NCBI GenBank assembly: GCA_027596035.1
Contig: JADGJA010000655.1
Span: 1 to 13,123, forward strand
Direction: 5' to 3'
Source of the DNA: Thoreauomyces humboldtii
Lineage: Eukaryota; Chytridiomycota; Chytridiomycetes; Spizellomycetales; Powellomycetaceae
DNA: 13,123 nucleotides
Under the pieces are notes generated by a model. That model made no database searches. It had not been told where the DNA came from and saw only the letters and a program-made list of their open reading frames with translations. A program made the translations under genes and the position numbers. Of the stretch, positions 8,179 to 13,123 are shown piece by piece; the stretch's first letter is position 1, and each line of letters begins with the position of its first letter.

Positions 8179-8279
8179 AGTCTAAGGGCAACGGGTCACG
8201 GCAACCCGGAAAATCTGTACATACGTGCCGCGATATATCCAAGACTCCCAAAATACAGAAATCTTGAGCTCTCGGGTCC
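8179..8279. other. Very short convergent gap
   Basis: About 100 bases separate the TRAPPC5 stop from the stop of the opposing coiled-coil gene. The two 3' untranslated regions probably overlap. No other feature is seen. Confidence 0.5.
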
Positions 8280-10269
8280 TCATGCAGTAGACGTGAGCTG
8301 CACCCAGAGATCTCCAAGATATGTCACCAATTCGTCTTCGAATGAGTGCTTTTGTAATCTAGCGAAGTCGAAAAGAGCAGTATGAGCTATGGCAGCCATT
8401 GCTACTTCCGTAGGCGCGCGTGAACTCACATGTCACTGATGCGCTGTATTATCGCCTTCGCGTCCATTGCGCAGCTAGCGTGGGGGGGAGGCGATATGAT
8501 GGTATGATATTCCACATTCAAGATCTGCGTGGCGGTATCAGTTCCGTGCCATCTAAGAGGTAGTATCGTGAGCTTACATTTCGAGAAATCTGGTTGAGCT
8601 TTTCCAGCATCGCAGGCGACTCGGGGAGCTCCGCCAATGGCGTCCGCGGAGGCGGAAGCGGTGGTCTATGACTCGCTGCCCAGATCCATGCGCTCACCGC
8701 GCGTTCCAAAGCCTTACAGAGCCGCACGTAACGAGACGGGCCCTTCGATTTCGTTGAAACCGCGACCTGCGCAATGGCAGCCGAAGCGCGTTCCGCTGTC
8801 TGCTGCGGTTCCTCATGCGTCCTTCTGACAGTCTCGAGCTTGACCTCCCACCCAGCGTTGACGCGCCTGATGTGTGCTCTATGCCGATTCGTGAGTTCCG
8901 CCTGCTGCTCAGCGAGAGCTCTTGCGTGAGCAGCGATCTGTAGCGCGTTGGATTGCTTCAAGGCAGACAGCTGAGTTCGGCAGGTTGCGTGGGCGCGGGC
9001 GGTGGCCTTATGCGCAGCGTGCTGAGACGCATGGGCAATCTGAAGGGTTTCGAACGCATTTTGAGACTCGGATAGTTGAGTCTTCAGCGCTTGCAACGTT
9101 GTGCGCAAAGTTGTCAACGTTGTCCGTGTGGTTCTATGACTGGCCTCCGACCGAGCTAGAGCTTCGACGGCAATTTTGAGATCGCTGGACAACTTGGAGA
9201 CTTCTGCTGCCAAAAAAGGAATCTGTGCCGCAGGAGGGCATGTGGGACGGACAGGTGAAGCATTTGGTAGATCCAAGGTGCTCGTAGACACTGTCCTTGT
9301 CAGCACTTCGACACGTTCCGGCGTTGGTGGCAAAACAGGTGGGATTTTTGGAGAAGGATCTGAAAGAGTTGGCAGAGCCTTGGCAACCAGAGTCTTCAGA
9401 TAGCCAATGGTTTCCGCATCTGTGACGCCCTTGGCACTGAATGCCGCCTTGACATGAGCAAGATCCCGTTTCAGACGCGTGTTGCGAGCCAGTTGCTCCT
9501 GAAGTTGCGTGTGCAGCTGCATCATCTGCTCTTCGACCTGCATCATGCGAGCCTCATCTGCTTTGGTTTGTTGCCGAATCCCATGAAGGTTCTTCTCCAA
9601 CTGTCTTACGACTGCAGCGTGTGCCCCTGCTGTCGCTGCAACGTCCGCCGCATGAGCGTCAGTGAGCTTTACAGCTGCCTGCTGCTGAGCTGATATTTGG
9701 ACGAGTGCAGCTTCGAGCTTCGCTCCCAGATCGCGTTCCCTGCTGGCCTGCCCAATGATCAGAGCGTCCTTCTCGCGATCAAGACGCAGTGGCGAGTCGG
9801 GAGTTTGCGTAAGTTTGGCCCCAAAAGTCGGTTGCGCAGGTTGCGCTGGCGTGCATGTTGCTTGCGTCCTCACTGTCCATATCTCCGTTTGAGTGCCCGT
9901 TTCCTGCGCATCATTGATCTGGACTTCCACCTCGACCTCTGACGGCAACTCTGGTCGAGTCCTTTCCAGCATTCGAGCGACGCGACCAGAGACGCCGGAC
10001 CCCTGATCGAGGGACACACTAGCAAGACCCTCCAATGCCCTTCTAAGGTCGTCACGCTCCTCACGCAGTTGTTTCATTTCGGCAAGGACAGCCCGGTTGC
10101 CGGTCGTCTTGGGCACTTGACGAGGTCGTGGTTTACTGGGAAGTGGAAGGGACCACGTTGAGGAAGAGTCGGTACCGCTTTCCATGTTTTCAACTCGGAG
10201 TGCGCCGGACGTGCTGCTACTCTTTTCCGAAGCGGCCTCCTTCCAGCTCTCCAAGTCGTGGGTACTCAT
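8280..10269 (-). CDS. Coiled-coil protein of unknown function
   Basis: Exons on the minus strand are 10269-8578, 8524-8430 and 8358-8280. Introns of 53 nt (GTAAGC...CGCAG) and 71 nt (GTGAGT...GCTAG) give 621 residues. Residues 1-55 are Ser/Pro/Lys-rich. Heptad-like helices begin at about 58 (AVLAEMKQLREERDDLRRAL). Long Ala/Gln/Arg-rich coiled-coil stretches follow at roughly 165-290 and 365-510, separated by a Pro-rich linker with TPERVEVLTRT. The C terminus (EKLNQISRNILNVEYHTI, then AMDAKAIIQRISDILQKHSF and EDELVTYLGDLWVQLTS) looks like a small helical domain. It appears only if both introns are removed; unspliced, the frame stops at 8518 after 583 residues. There is no signal peptide or membrane segment. 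Architecture of this kind is common in centrosomal, septal and cytoskeletal scaffolds, but I cannot place it in a family. The start is the first ATG; an upstream exon is not excluded. Confidence 0.83.
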
Positions 10270-10532
10270 GTTCGGAGGTCAGCAGCGGCTCTTGGTGGGG
10301 CTCACGAATGTGCCAGAACCCTCCCTCCAGTCTGACGCCCAGCGCCAAACGCGTTTCCCCGTCCGGACATCTCGGACCGCCTATGACGGGGCGCTAGGCG
10401 CTCGGAGACCCAGACGAGACCCAGACTCACCTGCGTCCTAGAATTCTCCCATCTGGCAGCGAGAAGGAGGAACGCACGGCCCCCTCGGTCGATAACGCTG
10501 CTGTTACTGCATCAGCGGGAGCGAAAGCCGAA
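10270..10532. promoter_or_regulatory. Divergent promoter between the coiled-coil and large Ser/Pro-rich genes
   Basis: The gap is 263 bases between divergent start codons. The last 135 bases are open in the frame of the right-hand gene (after a TAG at 10395-10397) but contain no in-frame ATG, so an upstream coding exon spliced in near CCTAG at 10441 is possible. There is no clear TATA box. Confidence 0.5.
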
Positions 10533-13123
10533 ATGTCGGCGAGATCACCGGCAAAGCGAAAGCGAGAGCCCTCGGACCGTGTGCGTCAACCGCCGAAGTG
10601 GCAAACACCCATCCACTCCCCTCCGAAACCAGAGCCGAAGAAGCCACATCAGTCACAACAACCCCATCACCAACCATCCCCTACTACCCTCGGAAGCACT
10701 GTTCCCAATCAGACGACTGGTCTGATCGAAGAGCTTGACAGATCGCGAAAGATATGGACAACGTGCATGTTCTCTCAGAACCCTTACCAATTACCCTCCA
10801 AATTCTCGACGTCACGCGCCAAAGGCACCTTGATCCTCGACGGAGGAATATCGGCAGAGTATATCGGCGACGCGGATTTAGTGGCTGGACCCCATTATTT
10901 CCTTGAAACTCGATTTTTCTCCCTCATCGTCCCAGAGCTTTCGGAAAAGAACGAGGAAGAAACAGCTAGGAGCCTGTCGACATCCAGTGAAAAGCCCGTA
11001 GATGCACCTATAGTGGCTCCAAACTTGCGGCAACCCGGGCTTGAGATCGCTGTGGGAAAGAGTCCAGTCCTGGATGAAGCTCCTGCAATTGGTAGCTCGT
11101 CTTTCGCCTCGCTATCAAAATCGGTGCCCGACAACGCAGCTATGCCAGACCGTCCGAGCAGTTTAGAGCCAGCAACTCTCCCTCCGTTGACCACGGAAGA
11201 GATAGTTAAGCCACCTTCATCCACAGTGAGACGCGCTCTGTCAGAATATTTGACGGCGAAGCTCGAGGCCAGCAGCGAAAATGGCATATCGGACTGGCCA
11301 AGTCCCGGAGTTCAACCCGGCGCTACGCACGCGCTACGTCCCGATTCGTTATCTGGATTTGCAGCTGCACCCGCGCTGGGAGTAGAGGGCCCTGCCTCGG
11401 TAAAGTACTTTCCGAAGCCCATATCGTACGGGTTTGCACAGCGTGGCGAAAAGACTCCGGAGATTGTGGATGCTGCGACTGCAAAGCCCGTGCCATTGGT
11501 AGCATCTCCGAGCTCGGCACACATCTCATCTGCGTCTGCAGATACTCGACGATCTTCAGCCTCATTACCTACATTTGGACCGATCAGTGTCCTCAGTGGT
11601 AGTGCATTTTCAATATCGCGATCTCCGCCTGAGAGCAGTCATGCCGTGTCCGATAAAGCCCAGCCTTATTTTACCAAAGTGGCGCAAAGTCCGCACACTA
11701 GTCTGCTGGATCCGCTATCAGCAACGCGGACTGCGCCAACTGGATCTTTACCACCGTCCGAACGGACTCTTGAGCAGTGGTCGCAGATGAACAACTTTTT
11801 GCACATGGCCCGGGAGCAGCGGAGAGATGCCCCGCTGGACATATCGGCACTGGCGGCGCGGCATGCGAATAGCGCTGGCGGACCGGGCTCTTCAATTTCC
11901 TCGCCTCTCTCTGCTGGTCCCAGCTCAGAAAGAGCGCACTTGTATACTCCTCCTGCGGAACGCCTATCGCTCGATGCTCATCGTCCAGCACTAGAACTTG
12001 GCATGCTTCGGCAGCATACTAGCCTCAAGCGTGATCGCGCGGAGTTTACTAGCATTCACCCGGCGGGAGCAGCAGAGAAATTTGAAAGCGGCGCTAAACC
12101 GGTCAAGCGGCGTAAGTCGTCGAAGGTGAGTGCCGATCCGAGTTATCGGACAACGGCATCGGGAGGTAATCCGGAACGGGAGCAACTGCTTGCCAATGCG
12201 ACCACGGAACCCACCCGACCCAGGCAGGTTCGACGAAGGAAGAACCAGCCTGTCCTGGTGTTCGAATTTGCGGAGGCTCCCGGAAAGCAGTTCCTGTTTC
12301 CAAAGGATGTCATCATCGAGACCGAGACGTCTCGCACGATCGCAGGACAAGGTTTCCACGAGCTCAAAGTCGCCGTGTACCTTCCACCTTACCGTGGCGG
12401 ACGGATACAACCCATGCAAGGCGTCGTTCTCTCTCTGCGCAACGTGCCCACGACGCTAGCGACGCTCATGCAGGAGGTAGCCGTCGACACGGCGAACGTT
12501 TACAAGAAACTAGAAAAGAAAATGAGCCAGTTGCAGTTGCTGGGACTTAAACCAGCGCATTACGATGACATCCAGCTGGCGAAGAAGCTCGTCAATACGA
12601 TCGGACGGTCGATGGGCCCACCGGCCGTTCCCCGACGGAAGGCTGACCCCAGTAGCGCCAAAAGTCGGGTTGCCCAGAAGACGGACGCAGGCAAAGCCGG
12701 GACGACCACCACCGTTCCTGTGCCGAAAACACTGAACACGGCTTTACCTGCTATAGCCGAAGACGAACCTTCGTCAACGCCGGTAGTGCCATTGCTCGAC
12801 TTTGACAAGGAAGATACCCCTGCAGATTTGCCTGATGCTCTTGCGCAGCTGTCGCTACCTAGTGTGGCAATGGCCCAGCAAACATCACAACAGTCGGCTC
12901 TCCCAATCTCGCCGAAAAAACGGCCCCAACAAACAAGTGTCTCTGATTCCAGGCTCACGCTCACAGATGAACCAGCGGCCATGACGCCCTTGGAACTCTC
13001 CATCCCGACCTCTCCACGAACCCCCACCCCAACGTCCCCTCGATCGAGTCCCACAGCCACGACCATCCCGACGATCAAGTCGACCACCACCGCACGTCGT
13101 AGACAGACGACATCCCACTCTGC
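10533..13123 (+). CDS. Large Ser/Pro-rich, probably nuclear protein, cut by the right edge
   Basis: One frame stays open from the ATG at 10533 to the last base: 863 full codons with no stop, incomplete at the 3' end. Basic clusters that could be nuclear localisation signals are PAKRKREP (6-13), KPVKRRKSSK (522-531) and RQVRRRKNQP (about 564-573). A compact N-terminal stretch (about 63-140) starts GLIEELDRSRKIWTTCMFSQ and reads like a folded region. Residues 140-520 are low in complexity, rich in Ser, Pro and Ala, probably disordered. A second ordered-looking region (about 569-690) has alternating hydrophobic residues (QPVLVFEFAEAPGKQFLFP), then LPPYRGGRIQPMQGVVLSL, then a helical part (NVYKKLEKKMSQLQLLGLKP). 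The end is Thr/Pro/Ser-rich with repeated TSPRTP-like units. I recognise no family. A chromatin, transcription or cell-cycle regulator would fit the composition, but that is a guess. An in-frame GTGAGT...GCAG segment at 12126-12227 may be spliced. Confidence 0.82.
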   Translation, partial: MSARSPAKRKREPSDRVRQPPKWQTPIHSPPKPEPKKPHQSQQPHHQPSPTTLGSTVPNQTTGLIEELDRSRKIWTTCMFSQNPYQLPSKFSTSRAKGTLILDGGISAEYIGDADLVAGPHYFLETRFFSLIVPELSEKNEEETARSLSTSSEKPVDAPIVAPNLRQPGLEIAVGKSPVLDEAPAIGSSSFASLSKSVPDNAAMPDRPSSLEPATLPPLTTEEIVKPPSSTVRRALSEYLTAKLEASSENGISDWPSPGVQPGATHALRPDSLSGFAAAPALGVEGPASVKYFPKPISYGFAQRGEKTPEIVDAATAKPVPLVASPSSAHISSASADTRRSSASLPTFGPISVLSGSAFSISRSPPESSHAVSDKAQPYFTKVAQSPHTSLLDPLSATRTAPTGSLPPSERTLEQWSQMNNFLHMAREQRRDAPLDISALAARHANSAGGPGSSISSPLSAGPSSERAHLYTPPAERLSLDAHRPALELGMLRQHTSLKRDRAEFTSIHPAGAAEKFESGAKPVKRRKSSKVSADPSYRTTASGGNPEREQLLANATTEPTRPRQVRRRKNQPVLVFEFAEAPGKQFLFPKDVIIETETSRTIAGQGFHELKVAVYLPPYRGGRIQPMQGVVLSLRNVPTTLATLMQEVAVDTANVYKKLEKKMSQLQLLGLKPAHYDDIQLAKKLVNTIGRSMGPPAVPRRKADPSSAKSRVAQKTDAGKAGTTTTVPVPKTLNTALPAIAEDEPSSTPVVPLLDFDKEDTPADLPDALAQLSLPSVAMAQQTSQQSALPISPKKRPQQTSVSDSRLTLTDEPAAMTPLELSIPTSPRTPTPTSPRSSPTATTIPTIKSTTTARRRQTTSHS

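Noticed and set aside
8518..8577. 583-residue version of the coiled-coil protein
   Set aside because: A GTAAGC donor follows codon 564. The spliced version continues into a more protein-like end, whereas the unspliced tail is short and unremarkable.
12560..13090. 176-codon minus-strand open frame near the right end
   Set aside because: It is antisense to the uninterrupted 863-codon frame, and its Ser/Val/Gly-rich composition simply mirrors Thr/Pro/Ser codons.
1..13123. Mobile element, CRISPR array or prokaryotic-type defence system
   Set aside because: No terminal repeats, transposase or reverse-transcriptase motifs, or spaced direct repeats were found. The window is spliced eukaryotic housekeeping and unassigned genes.

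Overview
The window looks like nuclear DNA of a compact, intron-rich fungal genome. Genes are interrupted by short GT-AG introns (53 to 89 nt in the confident models) with donors such as GTGAGT, GTATGT and GTAAGC. Proteins read cleanly across the splice junctions. The cornichon and TRAPPC5 proteins are of fungal type. The gene cut by the left edge resembles IQUB, an axonemal (flagellar radial-spoke) protein. That combination suggests a zoosporic fungus (Chytridiomycota or a relative) rather than a flagellum-less mould or yeast. The taxon is inferred, not proved.

Layout, left to right: (1) an IQUB-like gene on the minus strand, running off the left edge; (2) a doubtful small plus-strand gene at 1474-1850; (3) a four-exon plus-strand gene for a 365-residue seven-helix membrane protein with GPCR-like layout, family unknown; (4) a minus-strand mitochondrial 3-hydroxyacyl-CoA dehydrogenase (332 aa); (5) a plus-strand glia maturation factor/Aim7-type ADF-homology protein (149 aa); (6) a minus-strand cornichon/Erv14 cargo receptor (135 aa, six exons); (7) a plus-strand TRAPPC5/Trs31 subunit (201 aa, six exons); (8) a minus-strand coiled-coil protein (621 aa, three exons); (9) a plus-strand Ser/Pro-rich, probably nuclear protein, open for 863 codons and cut by the right edge.

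Apart from the doubtful small gene, neighbours alternate strand throughout, so almost every intergenic gap is either a divergent promoter or a convergent 3' region. The most meaningful pair is cornichon and TRAPPC5. Both act in ER-to-Golgi transport and lie head to head across 287 bp, with a TATA-like box and a perfect tandem 10-bp repeat. The dehydrogenase and GMF genes share a 229-bp divergent promoter, and the coiled-coil gene and the large nuclear-type gene share 263 bp. I see no mobile element, CRISPR array, tRNA or rRNA. The least explained content is the seven-helix protein and the two unassigned proteins at the right end.
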